A stretch of DNA of 64,000 bases. Source: Pyropia yezoensis. Its lineage: Eukaryota > Rhodophyta > Bangiophyceae > Bangiales > Bangiaceae. Each line of letters starts with the position of its first letter. The stretch's first letter is position 1. The DNA lies in the NCBI GenBank assembly GCA_009829735.1, contig CM020618.1, positions 14,428,568 to 14,492,567 of the forward strand, read 5' to 3'. Made by a program: the position numbers and the translations under genes. Below the pieces are notes generated by a model. The model had not been told where the DNA came from, ran no database searches, and worked only from the letters and a program-made list of their open reading frames with translations. Below are positions 42,394 to 54,725 of this stretch, piece after piece.

Positions 42394-43638
42394 CCTCACT
42401 CGTGAGTATTCTCTAAACGTATTCACGAGCTGACCGGAGCTCCTGCGAATATCTTCCTCTTCTCAAATGGATTGCAGGGGGGGAAGCAAGCAATAAAACC
42501 TCTTTCATCACCTCCAGAGCCTTCAAAAATCCTCCATCTATTGACAAAGGTTTGAAAGGTCTTTGGAGAACATTGCGAGGTCTTGTGTATTGGGGCGGGC
42601 CATGCGTCGGCGCGACGGCAGTAGCCGACGCTGGATGACTTGACACCACGCAGACACTCTCATATTGAGAACTGCCGCGCGTAGTAGCGAGCTGGTGGGA
42701 ATGCGCTGCATTCTTTCTCGACATCTCTCCGACGTTCCACAGCGAGGGCTCGTTTTATGAAACGAAACTTCCTTTCTCTTTCCACTCGAGACCAGCCAGG
42801 TGAGACTCACTTTGCTGGCCGTTTAGCAGATACTTGACTCGCCGGTTGCTTCTCTCTCCCGGGGTAGCGACGGAACGCGAAGCCCCTCTATACAAAGCGA
42901 TCCAGGTGACACATGGTGTGTAGAGTGCTCCGTCGTGCAGTCACTCGGTTTCTTATGTTGGCTCTGGAGGTACTCTCTCTGACGCTGGCGGCTTCTGACA
43001 GTGAATGGCTTGAACAAGGCTCACGTCGATTTAATGCGTCGCAGTCATTCCATTAACAGCAGGGCATTTCTACTCCACAGGCCAGGGCTGCGTGGGGGAG
43101 AATTCAGTTTCAGTTTCGCATTTCTTATTGTGGTCGATGTACTCGGACGCCGGTTGGATTCGCACGTGCATGACTTGCGTTAAGTGCACGTGGCGAGCAA
43201 ATTGCACGGGTCGTAAAATACATGAGACCGTTCGATCGCCATGGTCCACTGCCTCATCCGAGAGTGAGCTCAGAACAATGATCGAGCGCCGTGGGGAGAG
43301 GAAGCGAGACTCTGGCCAGCTCGCAGGCGCTTTCGCAGTTCCGATGTTGCGTGCACGCGGCAATTTCATTGGTTGGCAGCGTCGGCCCAGTGCACGCGTC
43401 GTGCATGCACGGGCAACATATGCGGACGGGCCGCCGGCCTCGGTGCACGGTGCACACTCCCGTCGCAAGTAATGAAACAATCAGTCTTATTTGCGAGATC
43501 CAACTTCTATCATGGGATCGTTGACCACACACTCCATCGCGCGCATATCGCCACGTCATGCGAGATGACCTTGCCCTCCGCTCACCGGACGCGCGCCATC
43601 GCTTCCCCACCCTTGCTCTTTTACCCAAGGGTTTCACC
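42394..43638. other. No recognised gene
   Basis: Short frames only. A 26-nt stretch at 43,329-43,354 matches 47,553-47,578 on the opposite strand with one mismatch, so part of this is an old dispersed repeat. Confidence 0.45.
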
Positions 43639-45064
43639 ATGGCAGCCCGCATCACTGTGGACGCTCCACGCTCGTTCCTGCGCAGTCGAGGTCTCCCTTC
43701 CCATGGCCGCAAGGCCGATTTGCTGCAGCGCTGTCGCGCGAACAGGGTCGCTCTTTCTCCTGGGCCCGCGATAGCCGGACCAGCGCCGTCGGGCACCCCG
43801 CGAGGGCCACTTGTGCATGCAGCCCCGGCACCACCTGCGCAGGCGCATGCCGCCTTTGATGGAGGTGCCGGCTCGAGCGACCCGCGCCCTGGGCCCGTGT
43901 CTTCTCTGCCATTGGCTGACGCGGGTCGCGTTGTCGGCGAGGCTGCTGGGGCGCTGCCACCTGTGGATCCTGTTGATTGAGCCGCCACAGCAGGGGGGGG
44001 TTCTGGGGTAGCTGCGACGGCGGGTACAGCCCCCCACGTGGCTCGTAAAGAAGGCCGTGCGCCCAGCTTCGTCAAGCATGAGCGGGCACGGCTAGCCCAC
44101 ATTTTATGCTTGGCTGAGGTTGATTCTGGCGTAGTGGCGCCACTGGGGGGGATGACACGGAAACAGCAGTACGCCCGTCAGTCGCGCGCTGCCGCGTGGG
44201 TTGTTGTTCTGACGCCCACTTTAAACAGTTTCGACATGTTGATATTCCGGCAAAGTGCGCTGATGGGGGAACAATGTTGTTTCTTATGCCTTCGTGTGCA
44301 CCGCAAATTTTTTTCTATGCATCTTTGCCATGGCATTCTCTAACGGATGCAGTGTGATGCTGGCTTGTTCTCTCGTGGCTACGGCCGATGCCGCGCGCAG
44401 ATAACTAAGTACAATGTGTCTGGGAAGCCTGTTCTCTGCCTGCGCTGACCCGCGGTTTGTCTTTGTGGGCTCTTAGCTATGCTTTCTTTTGGCGCGTCCA
44501 CAAGAACTCTTCCTGCTCAGAGCAGAAGACTCCAGCCTGTGGGCCAGGCTTTTCAAGGGGGATATGTTGATGGAGTATCGTTTTGTATCTCTTCAAGGAC
44601 AACGCCGTCGTTGATTTGGTGTGCCCAGAGGTGGGCCCTGCGGGGGTCGAGGAGGACCTCCCCCCACTGGTGAGCCACGCAACGCGCGCGTCGCCTACCA
44701 ACCGTGGCAAGCGTCGGAGTGACGCCAGCCAGTCACAATTTGAGGCCTTTGCTACCAACGCGGCCAATGTGGCAACAGCTGTTTGAGTGGACTCTAGCAG
44801 TCGAAAGCTGGCTAACCTGTCGGAGACGCTCAAAAACCTCCGCGCAGCGGGGGCCGAACCCCGTTCTACTGGAGCTGTGGAGCACAAGCTTAGGCGCCGC
44901 TTGGTGCCACCGCCTGGGGCGCTTGTAACCCCCGGCAGCAAGGGAGCATCTGGGTCCGCGGGCGAGGCCGAGCCAGCACCTGCCGCAGTGGTTGATGATG
45001 CATCGCTCGACCTTGAGGAGAGGGGGACGAAGGGCTTCTTTTCACAGATCGGTAGCGTTCTCTG
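43639..45064 (+). pseudogene. Decayed ORF with SAP-like N-terminus (unidentified)
   Basis: ATG at 43,639 in an ACCATGG context starts a frame reading VDAPRSFLRSRGLPSHGRKADLLQRC, which fits the two-helix SAP DNA-binding pattern (hydrophobic-x2-FL-x2-RGLP-x-G-KADLL). An Ala/Pro/Gly linker follows, then TGA at 43,978. The same frame then gives FVKHERARLAHIL up to 44,343. A later part in another frame (44,583-45,064) has NRGKRRSDASQSQFEAF, TGA at 44,784 and a charged tail ending GFFSQIGSVL. With two stops and a shift it is dead or mis-assembled. The layout could be a transposon-associated DNA-binding protein. No confident family. Confidence 0.4.
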
Positions 45065-47791
45065 AAGGGTCTTTAATTTCTTTTGGCAGTCTGTTAATGA
45101 GTCGCACCTGGTGCAAAAAGCGCCTTCAGATGGTTGTCTATGCAGTACTAACTGGCTCATCCATTCACAAAGCGCACTGGCAGTCATAGTCATCTAGAGA
45201 CAGGGTGGAGAAATATAGCAGACGGTAGTCTCTCAGACTGCTCAGCAAAATGGAGACGCTACCACAGTCCATCCCTGTGCAAAAGTCGGCGATACTCCCT
45301 GTCAAAGCAGCGCCAAGCTCTCGACTAGGGCCCTCATATGCGCTTGAGTTGGAGAACGCTCTCTGTCAAGGCGCCGCCCACGCTGATCAGCGCAACCGAG
45401 ACGTTGGGAGCAAGGGACACATCACCCCCAATACGATCAGTTCCATAAGGAGAAACGGAACTATTCCTTGCACTCTCACGCCCACAGCAGAAATTGTGCA
45501 AACAAATAACAAGCACGAACATGACCGGGACGCTTAAAAAACCGAACGCGTAGAGGGCGCTAAAGAGCACCTCAGCACCAATGAAGCATGCCAAAGGCCT
45601 GCACAATATGGATGCGGCTCGATGACTGACAGAAATTGTACCTGTCCCTCCAACGGTTCTCGCGACCACAGCCCGGCCACGGAACCGCCAGAACTTCACT
45701 TGCCCCATACATTTCATCGTTCATGATGCTGTGCCCATCTGCCACCATTGCTCGTGCCAGGACGTGCGTGGGGTCCAATACGATGCGCCCCAGCTCCGTG
45801 CACGCACACGCCGATGTGTCATGGCCTGAGCAGGGGCTCGTACAGCTCATGCAGCGAAACTTGTAGTCCACGAGCTTGGATGCTGAGGGAGTTAAAAAGA
45901 AAAAACCTTCGGGACAGTAGTAGTCCGCCACGTACTGGACATCGTTGGCCAGGAGTTCTTCCTTCTGTATAGCCACACCGTCCCGCGCCCCAGCCATGTT
46001 ACCAACCGGCGGGCTACTCTGGGATTGGAAACGTCTGCTTAGCCCAACCGCCGCTGGCGACTCCCCAGCCCAAAGCTAAAAGCCAGAGCAGGACAGCATC
46101 AACAACCTCCCAGAGGGCGCGGTACATTGTTGCAGGGTGCACTCCAAAAGTAGGACCAATATCAATGTAGCTGCCCCCCCCGAGTTATCGCAAGGCCATG
46201 CCGGTGCGACACTCAGGGGACAGGTCTCAGCGAGGCAACCGGGAGCGCAAAACCTCGACCAGATCCTCCACGCCATCAACAGGGATACGCATAGCTCTGA
46301 TAAAAACAGCTCCGTAACGCTCCTGGATCTTCGGCACCGTCTTCGGGATAGTGTACCGGGTCGGCGAGGGGTTCTCACGGTGGTAGGTTATGGACAACTG
46401 CTTGGAGGGTATAGGCGGGGAAAATATTCGCCTATGGTAGTACAATGCGACAGGGGCGCTAGTCATAAACGCCGCTGTCGCAGTGTGCCACGCAGGTCGG
46501 AACGTGATAATGCGACGTCTGCGGGCACCGTATGGTGGGCCTCAAGAGAAACTCCGTACGCGTCCCCCTAGAGGAGGTCGCACGTGTCTAGGATGTTCCC
46601 CGTCTCCCCCGGCGAACTGCCGCTCCTGCCTGAGGTCATTGTAAGTTGGGCACTTCCATCTGCTGCAGTGGGCGCCTCACTTCTTCCTTTCTCAGAGGGG
46701 TGAATTGTAAGGATTTCCACCCGAGTCCCTTGCAACATAGCTAAGCGATGATATCTGGGGCCTCTCCTTACAGATCCTGCCGAACCAACTCCTGGCAATC
46801 AATCATTTCCTTTTATTGTGGGGCATGTCGCGGTGTACCTTCCAGACTCAACATGAGTCAGCCGCTGTCTCACGGTGTCTGCTGGCCGCACGACAGCAGC
46901 CATTGACAACCCATCATGGCCTGTCGAAAGGCGCCACCGTCAGCACCCATGACGAGCCACATCTGCCACAGCTGGCGAGTCCGTAAGAATGTCCTCGCTG
47001 CAGCATTGCAGCGATGTGACTGGCTAGCCGGCTGACAGATTCGATCGACTCGATCGAACCATGCTTGCACGCCTCTCGGACCTTCGGACCGACTGGCGTC
47101 TGGGGCCGGCTGGGACGGCGCACTAGGCGCCGCACGCCGGACCCCTTCGTTTGGGACAAACTGGGGCTACACTCCTTTTGTGCGCACGCCCGCCCATGCT
47201 TTGTTTTGAGAGCCATGCTTTGTTTTTGGGCCGTCTTGTGCCTACCGGCAGCGCGACGGGCAAGCGCATGCTTTGGGGCACCTCGGGTGCCCCGACGCGA
47301 GCATATAGTGCGTTGGTGTCGGCGCCACCGGGGGAGACCTGACGGGCAACCGCAGACACAGACCAAAGACGACCTTAACCCTTCGAACCCCCCTCGATCA
47401 CCACCGACTTCGCGCCGTCTTCTTCCCCAGACCCACCACCGTCACCATCTCCATCCTCTTCCCCGCACACTGTCACCCTATTGGCTGGCACGGGCCGCTG
47501 ACACCATCACGAGTACGTTGAGGGCTGCCCAAGTGTGGGTGGTTCCTCACATGCACGCACCATCGGAACTGCGAAAGCTGCCGTGAACGGGCCTACTACA
47601 TGGCGCCAACATGGAGTGTCAATGCACAGGCACTGGCTGAAGCGCGCCGCAGGACAAGACAGCGTTGAGATGACCAGGCTCCGCATCACCTTGCACGTCG
47701 TTCCGCCTGGTCTCAACGACGGGGCACCAAAGAGGGCCCTCGCCCAGCGTACGCAAGCCCAGCGAGCGCTCTCCCGCCGTCGTTCGTACTT
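45065..47791. other. No recognised gene; a few protein-like frames
   Basis: The minus-strand frame at 45,572-45,997 has several Cys pairs (CMSC, CSGHD, CAC) and is protein-like. An overlapping minus frame at 45,334-45,717 has one hydrophobic run (ALYAFGFLSVPVMFVLVICL) resembling a membrane helix. The plus frame 47,535-47,813 is Arg-rich and appears to be cut at 47,802 by the element at 47,803. I cannot assign any of them. Confidence 0.35.
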
Positions 47792-47802
47792 CTACGGCCG
47801 GC
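47792..47802 (+). repeat. 11-bp direct repeat, left copy (putative target duplication)
   Basis: CTACGGCCGGC, repeated at 60,114-60,124. Joining the outer flanks across one copy keeps a plus-strand frame open (...FYGR into a Pro/Arg stretch ending at TGA 60,184), which supports an insertion between the repeats. The partial palindrome CGGCCG inside it is a caution. Confidence 0.45.
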
Positions 47803-47820
47803 TGGAATTGTGATTCACGC

Positions 47821-48099
47821 CTAATTTTGGGCAGCGTGCAGGCGTGACACGCCTACAACACGCCTAGTGCACGGCGCTGAACTTTGATGACGCCGAGCAC
47901 GCCGCCTAAGTAGCCTGATAAAATTGTATTTATCTATCAGTTTCGGAGCGCCACCGCCAGCCCCGCTGTCACCAGCCGGTTGGCCAGCCGATACAATTGG
48001 GGTGGAACGACGGACGGCAGCGGCAGCGCCACGAGGGCGGGTGCTGGCGACTTGGGGCGGAGAGGGTTGGCGGCGCGCGATTCTATGCATGCTGTACAG
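47821..48099 (-). pseudogene. C-terminal part of an ORF split by family C
   Basis: The minus-strand frame continues in phase from 59,665 across the TACAG duplication and ends at TAG 47,821. It is Ala/Pro/Arg-rich with a GAPKLIDKYNF stretch. The in-phase junction indicates that the insertion cut a genuinely open frame. Function unknown. Confidence 0.4.
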
Positions 48100-48568
48100 T
48101 GTGGCAGTATTGGCCCCCAGGTACGGGGGCAACACGTGCCATGCAAGGAGCGGCAGGCCACTAGCCTGATCCGTTCCTCCCCCTGCATTTGGGTCCATAT
48201 TCCCTAAGGTTGGGATAGTTAGCTTAGTAGTAAATCCAACTTGGATTTGAGGGTTTTCTGCATTTATCGTCTTGAATTTTCGTGTGGCCCGGTGGGCAGG
48301 TGCTGGGGTGGGAGATTCTGAGTGGCGAGATTCTGAGGGGACCCTGGGGGGATAAGGGGAGGGACAGCGGGGCTTCGCCCTGCTTCCCCGTCCCTACCAA
48401 GAAACTGTTGGACCACACACCATCTTCTTGTTTGTCAGTGGGGGGATTGCCCCACAACAGGGATAGAGTGTGTGCGACTTGCACGTCTTCCGGTTCCCCC
48501 GACACGGGAGGCAGCCCTTGTACACCGCCCCAACTTGGGTGTCGCGTGTGCGAGAGGTTTTTGCCACA
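48100..48568 (+). repeat. Family C 5' LTR
   Basis: 469 bp, TGTGGCAGTATTGG ... TTTTTGCCACA. The ends are imperfect inverted repeats (TGTGGCA/TGCCACA). It is preceded by TACAG. Confidence 0.92.
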
Positions 48569-48570
48569 TT

Positions 48571-48588
48571 TGGTGGAGCAGCAGGGGA
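48571..48588 (+). other. Primer-binding site, family C
   Basis: TGGTGGAGCAGCAGGGGA lies two bases after the LTR and is identical to families A and B. Confidence 0.8.
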
Positions 48589-48687
48589 CAGAGGTAAACT
48601 TTACCTCCGGGTGCACCCGGGTGTAGGGGGCCCTCTGTCTCAGAGGAACGGTGGACTTGGACCGTGTCACTCGGATCGTTAGCCAAC

Positions 48688-50499
48688 ATGGCTAGTTCGG
48701 ACCCCCCGTCGCCCGGGGAGTACACGGGTGACGTACGTACTTCAGTGCCTTCGAATACTGGTGAGACACAGGTCGGTTTACCTGGGGTCGCAGAGGGACT
48801 AGAGGTCCCTAAAGCCAGCAGGACTGGAAGTGCGGGCGGGCAACAGGCCACCCCGACTCAGTCGGGAGTTCACTCGGGTGACACTTCTGATGTGGGTGGG
48901 CCGACGTCTGGCCACCGTGTGGTACACTCAACGGGAACGTCCCAAGGGGTGAGGACTGTCCCCGCGGGTTCCACTCGGGTTTGAGCCAACTTTGGCTTGG
49001 AGCCGTCGCCAACTAGGCTTTCGGAGGACGGCGGACCTCCGTTGGTCGGCGATGGGCTCGCGCCCATGCCCCCTGTTGAGACCCCTGAGGATCGTGGTTA
49101 CCCCTCAGGTGGACTCCCGGAGGCGGACCGAGACTCAACTGGAGTCGACAATCCACTCCTCGCGGAAACTGTCCGTCGGGAGGCGACCAATGTGTTACGG
49201 CAGACTTTGCCGGACCTGGTGGTCACGATGACGAATACTATTCTGAATCAGATTGTGGCGAGTTTGCCAGATGGCCTTAATGTCCAGACCGGATTGGGGC
49301 TTTCGAGCCCGCAGGCGCAGGGGGAATCCCTCCTCACGCCTATCTCGGGTCGCCCCGAACAGGGGGCGACCCCTGTGACTCCCAACGAGGGAGCCACACT
49401 ATTCTCGGTGGGGCGTACGCCCTTCACGGGGGAGTTCCCCTCGGAAACGCCGGCGGCTACACCAAGCTCGCCGCGCCAGACTACTGGCACTGAGGGTCAA
49501 CTTACCCCAGTGCCACAGCGGCTTTTCCCTCAACGTGAGGTGCCGCTCAAGATCCAGGTAGCCAACCCGGTCTACCAGAGGATCTTTGACTGTGAGACCT
49601 ACGCCCTCCACAACAAGTCGGTGGCGTATGGTCCTATCCAGGCCCGAGCCATGGGCCGTGCCAAGAAGAATGCACTTCACTCTTTTGGGCACACAGCGGA
49701 GTGGGATGGAACTCCCCCCCTCCGTGTCTTTGAGTTTCTACGTCGTTTCACAAAAGCCTGTGACGACAATGCCATAAGTGAAGGCATGGCTTTCTATATG
49801 CTACAGGAGTTTGCAAAGGGCGACCTGCGGACAGAACTTATGTTTGTCATGCCCAGTTCTATAAGTGGAGGCGCTGGTGAGGTGACGTCCTATTTGGAGC
49901 TCGCCAACTGGTTGTTGAGAGCCATGGTGGATGAAGCAGCGTTGGCTTCTCAAGTTGAGGATTTTACCCAAGCTCACCAGGAAGAGGCTGAGGACGAGTC
50001 GCCCTTTGCGGAGCGAGTTCGTAAGCTCAACAATCTTTGTGGGTTCCTTCATCCACAAGCTGTGGTGAAGAGTCGGTTTGTGGAGGGACTCCATTGGTCA
50101 GTCCGGATGGAGACCCGGGAGCGTAACACTGCCCGGGCGACCCTGGCCGAGTTGGCGAGGTTCACCTACCGCAGAGGTGAGGCCTACCGCAAGTTGCGGG
50201 AAGAACAACGCCAGGAGGGTCAGGCCGAGTTGGCCAAGGAACGCGAGGAGGCGCGCCAGGCCAGAGAGCTGAGGGAGGCGCGCCGAATCCGCAAGGAAAG
50301 GGTGGCGGCTGCCGTGGGAACTTCCCAGGGTACCTCTTCGTCTTCCCCAGTCGGGAAGACCCCTCCGGAAACTGACAATCGGTGTTGGAACTGCAACTCC
50401 GATGGACACTGGGTATATGATTGCCCCAAGTTGAGTAAACGCATTCAACAACTTGTTAAGAATGCGAGTAGGAAGTCGGCTACGAACGAAGTACGTTAA
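48688..50499 (+). pseudogene. Family C gag with CCHC knuckle and one opal stop
   Basis: ATG at 48,688; TAA at 50,497-50,499. The N-terminus is Ser/Thr/Gly/Pro-rich and contains TGA at 48,982-48,984. After it come a helical capsid-like region and an ARAMGRAKKNALHSF block that matches family B gag. A highly charged coiled-coil-like stretch (REEQRQEGQAELAKEREEAR) precedes the knuckle C-W-N-C-N-S-D-G-H-W-V-Y-D-C and a basic tail. A downstream ATG-initiated product could still cover the capsid and knuckle. Confidence 0.87.
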
Positions 50500-50630
50500 C
50501 GCCGCGAGGGTGGCCCTCGACCGGTAGTGGCGGTCGCCACACCCTCGGCGGAGGGGGCGGACACGTCGTCCTCGGACTCGTCGTCTTCCTCCCCGCCCTC
50601 AGATTCGGACGCCAAGTCGGCAGGAAACGA

Positions 50631-53600
50631 ATGACCGTTGGGGCTGGTCGTCCGAAGCTCACAACGGCAGCCTCGGCCAAGTGGGCCAGGAGGACGAACC
50701 AACCGTGTCGGATACTGCGGCGACCTAAGGGAGTCCGCCCACCTCGGGTAGGACTCCCCAAGAACGTAAACCCACGTCGGGTCATCGCGGTGCTGACGGG
50801 TGAGAACTTCCAGGTGGCTGGACGGGTGCAACTTGCCCCCGGCCGTGCATGCTGTACCCGTATCGTACTTGATACCGGGTCAGGAGCCTCCTTGATACGC
50901 AAGTCGCTATTACCAAAGGAGGTAAAGCTCCAACGCTGGAGGTCCAAAGCTGACCATATGATTGACATCAATGGTGGGGTACTTCCCATCGTTGGTGCCG
51001 TGACCCTACCAACTAGGTTGGGGACCCATGAGGTCGACGTGACCTATGGCGTAGTTGAGAATATATCGCTACCCCTGCTTCTGGGTACCCCTTATGTTGT
51101 TACACAAGTGCCTTTGATTTGTGGCCCTGAGTACTGGGTCAAGTTGATGAATGGGGAGACTATCCCCATCCTTGGTAAGGGAAAGTCTGTGGCTCCTGTG
51201 ACAGTCCCACAGTCGAAGCCTGTTTGCTCTGTGAGGGAAGGGTTTACTGCTACCCTGCGTCTAGCCCGTAAAGTCACGTTGCCCCCCAACTCGGTGGCGC
51301 ACGTTGATGTTGTAACTGATTTTACGGGGAACGGGTTGGTGCACCCTTACCCCCGTCTTGCTCGCAAGCACCAAGTGCATGTTGCCCTTGGCACGATGGA
51401 CTCCAAAGCCGGAGTCCCGTGGAGGATCCAGGTGATGAACCTGAGCCCGACGCCCAAGTACTTCAAGTCGGGAGCCAAGTTCGGCTATATCGACCAACAC
51501 GAGGGACCGGTAGTAGCGGTCACCCTCAACGCGGGCGCAAGTAGCGACCCGAAGTCCGGAAAGGAGAAGCATCAAGCCAAGTCGGCCGCCTCTCCTCGAC
51601 CCCATGTGAACATGGAGGGTGTCCCCCCCAGGTTGAGGGTTCAAGTTGAACGCCTCTTGGACCAATATCACAAGTTGTGGGATGGTCAATTGGGACTCAT
51701 GAGAGCCACCCAACACCGGATCGAGTTGAAGCCCGGTGCACCCCCTATCCGCCAACAACCGTATAGGGGAGCACCTCGTTCAAGGGCCCTCGTTAAGGAG
51801 CAAGTTGCTCGCATGGAGGCCCTCGATGTGATCGAGGCCAGCAACGCCGAGTGGGCGAGTCCGGTGGTTATCGTCCCCAAAGTTGATGGGACCCCCCGGT
51901 TTTGTATCGACTACCGTAAGCTCAACGAGAGCACGGTGAAGGACAGTTATCCCCTACCTAGGATGGATGACTGTCTGGACTCTCTGGGGGAGGCAAACGT
52001 GTTCTCTACCCTGGACTGTAACACGGGGTACTGGCAAATTCCCATTGCCCCGGAGGACAGGCATAAAACTACCTTTACCTGTCACTGTGGTACCTACCAG
52101 TGCAAGCGTCTACCGTTTGGTCTGTGTAACGCGCCGGCAACTTTCCAGCGCGCTATGGACATGATTCTGGCCGGAGTAGGGTGGCAGATCTGTCTTGTGT
52201 ACCTAGACGATATCATTGTGTTCTCCCGAAGTCCGGAGGAACACATTGGCCATCTTGGCCAGGTGTTCAAGCTACTTGCTGACGCCGGTGTGTCACTGAA
52301 GGCGAGTAAGTGCCACCTCTTTACTCAAGAGGTGGAGTACTTGGGACATGTTGTCCATCCGGGGCGTCTCAGTGTTAACGAGAAGAACTTGAGGGCCATT
52401 CGTAAGGCTCAGTACCCCCGGACCCAGACCCAGATGAGGAGCTTCCTCGGGATGTGTAACGTGTACCGACGTTTCACCATGGGCTTCGCCAAGGTGGCGA
52501 AGCCGTTGAATGAGCTAGTGAGCTCAACGCTACCGAAGAACCTGCCTCCCCCAAGTCGGGTGGAGCAGAAATCCTTTGAGACTCTTCGGGACCTTCTGCT
52601 AAAGCCCCCTATCTTGGCCATTCCCAGGTTGGGAGGCCACTACATCCTGGATGTGGACGCTAGCTACGACCAACTTGGTTGTGTGTTGCTTCAGCAGCAG
52701 CCGGACAAGGAGTACTTGCCGGTGGGATACTTTAGTAAGGGGCTGAACTCGGCCGAGAAGAACTACGGAGTCACCGAGTTGGAAGGACTCGCAGTGGTGT
52801 TGGCGGTGACGTCACTTCGTCACTACCTGGAGGGTGAGAAGTTCCTCATCCGCTGTGACCACCGCGCGTTGCAGTTCATCTTTAAGACGGACTGTACGAA
52901 CACTCGTCTCAACCGGTGGAGGGTGCGACTGGCACCCTTCAACTTTGACATTGAATACCGACCTGGCAGGCAACATGCCCTTGCCGACGGCCTCTCTCGG
53001 GTACCTACCGAGGGGCTGGACACTAACCCAGTCGATGAGGACATCCCCATCGTGGGGGTAGTCACGCGCTCGGGTCAGGCGTTGAACCCCGAGGCGCCAG
53101 GGAACAAGAAGTACTTGCCCCTGTCCCTGGACGAGGTGGTGAAGGCCCAGGCCGAGGATCCCTTCTGCAAGTCGCAGAGGGATATACTGGATACAGTGGT
53201 AGAGACGCGTTTCTTTCTGGGAGACGATGGCCTCCTCATGAGGAGGGGGGTATTCCAGGGGACCGAACAACTTGTCGTCCCCGCATCCCTCAAGGACAGT
53301 ATCCTTGAGAGGGAGCACAACGCTCCCACGGGTGGACACCTTGGGTCTAGTAAACTGTACCAGACCCTGAGGACCAGGTACTACTGGCCGTCCATGGTGG
53401 TGGACATCTACAAATGGGTGGCTGCCTGCACAAGTTGTGCACAGAATCGTCTGATGGAACGGCGGCCTACTACGGCTATGCTATTGTTCCCGGCCAAAGA
53501 GCCCTTCGCCGCGTTGGCGATGGACATCCTTGGGCCACTGCCCGTGACCGAGGAGGGCAACCAGTACCTCCTGGTCATCTGTGACCGCTTCACGAAACTT

Positions 53601-54614
53601 ACGCGAGCGATCCCACTGGCAGAGATCACGGCCACGTCGGTCGTGTCAGCCTTCCTAGATCACTGGGTTGCCGCGTATGGCATCCCAGATAGTACACTAT
53701 CGGACAATGGACCGCAATTTGCGTCTGTACTGTTTCAGGGAGTGCTGGATATGTTGGGGGTTAAGGCAAACTATGCCACCCCCTACCACCCACAAACTAA
53801 TGGGCAGGTGGAGCGCTTCAACAAAACTATTGTTAGGCAGCTGCGCCACTATGTGAGTGAGCACGTGAAGACGTGGGACCAATACATTTCTATCCTTACT
53901 ACTGCCTACAATTCGCAGGTTCACTCATCTACAGGGGAAGTACCCCTCGCTTTTGTGACCCCCCGTCGCGTGCGGTCTATTGCCGTGCGGCGGTCGCTCC
54001 CAACTAGGGAGGATGGTGGCAGTACGCCTACTCCTACTGAGAGTAAGGCGGAGTTCGCCGCTAGGCTTGAAAACCTCATCCCTTAAGTCAGGGGTGAGAT
54101 GGACAAAGCACAAAAGCGCTACAAGCGTACCTTTGACAAAAAGGTGCGCAATGCTAAACATGTCCCCGAGCAGGGTGACTGGGTGCTGGTACACTCGCAC
54201 ACCCCAACTGGGGGTAAGCTGGTATTCCAGACGAAGGGACCGTACCAGGTCCTTCGTACTGATGGGCGGCGCTTCACCATCGAAAGTGACGATGGGGTCC
54301 GCACAGTGAACGGACAGGACGTGGTCAAAGTTGCACCACCGCCTGCAGGCGACCCAGCTTGGGCGCGTGCGCTGGAAGCGTGGCGCCTCCCCTCACTGCC
54401 TGCGGCCAAACAGGGCCCGCAGGAGTACGTGTTCGATAAGTTCATCGACCACGGATGGGATGAAGACACTGACCGCCTCATGTTGAGGGTGCGTTGGTTT
54501 GGTTACAAAGCCAAGGATGATACGTGGGAGTATGTGGAGGACCTTCCCGCTGAGACGGTCCGGGCGTACTGTGCCCGGAATGAGATAGACCGTAACAGCC
54601 CTCCCTCAACGTGA
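50631..54614 (+). pseudogene. Family C pol: protease-RT-RNase H-integrase-chromodomain, one ochre stop
   Basis: The ATG at 50,631 opens a frame separate from gag. Approximate residues: retropepsin LDTGSG (80); RT FCIDYRKLN (424) and YLDDIIVFS (524); RNase H DVDAS (673), then RCDHRALQF and ADGLSRV; integrase H-H-C-C (893-935), SDNGPQ (1023), GQVERF (1058). TAA at 54,084-54,086 stops the frame at residue 1151. The same frame continues with KAQKRYKR, a DWVLVHSH GPY-type segment, and a chromodomain (FIDHGWDED ... VRWFGYKAKDDTWEYVEDLP). The stop would remove only the chromatin-targeting end, leaving protease, RT, RNase H and the integrase core. Confidence 0.93.
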
Positions 54615-54725
54615 GGGAAGGCCGAGCAACAGTGCCAAGAGAGTGCTTCAAGTCGAAGTGGTACGCAGAGTGGCTTCTAACTACAGCCCTAACCCTCACA
54701 CTCTCACAACAAAGGCAGCTACCAA
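54615..54725. other. Short spacer between convergent pol and antisense ORF, family C
   Basis: Only 111 bp separate the two stop codons, so mature transcripts of the two strands probably overlap. It recurs at 57,580-57,690. Confidence 0.5.

Noticed and set aside
45334-45997. Two overlapping minus frames considered as one frameshifted membrane protein gene
   Set aside because: One hydrophobic run and a few Cys pairs are not enough; the frames overlap rather than follow each other, and no family is recognised.
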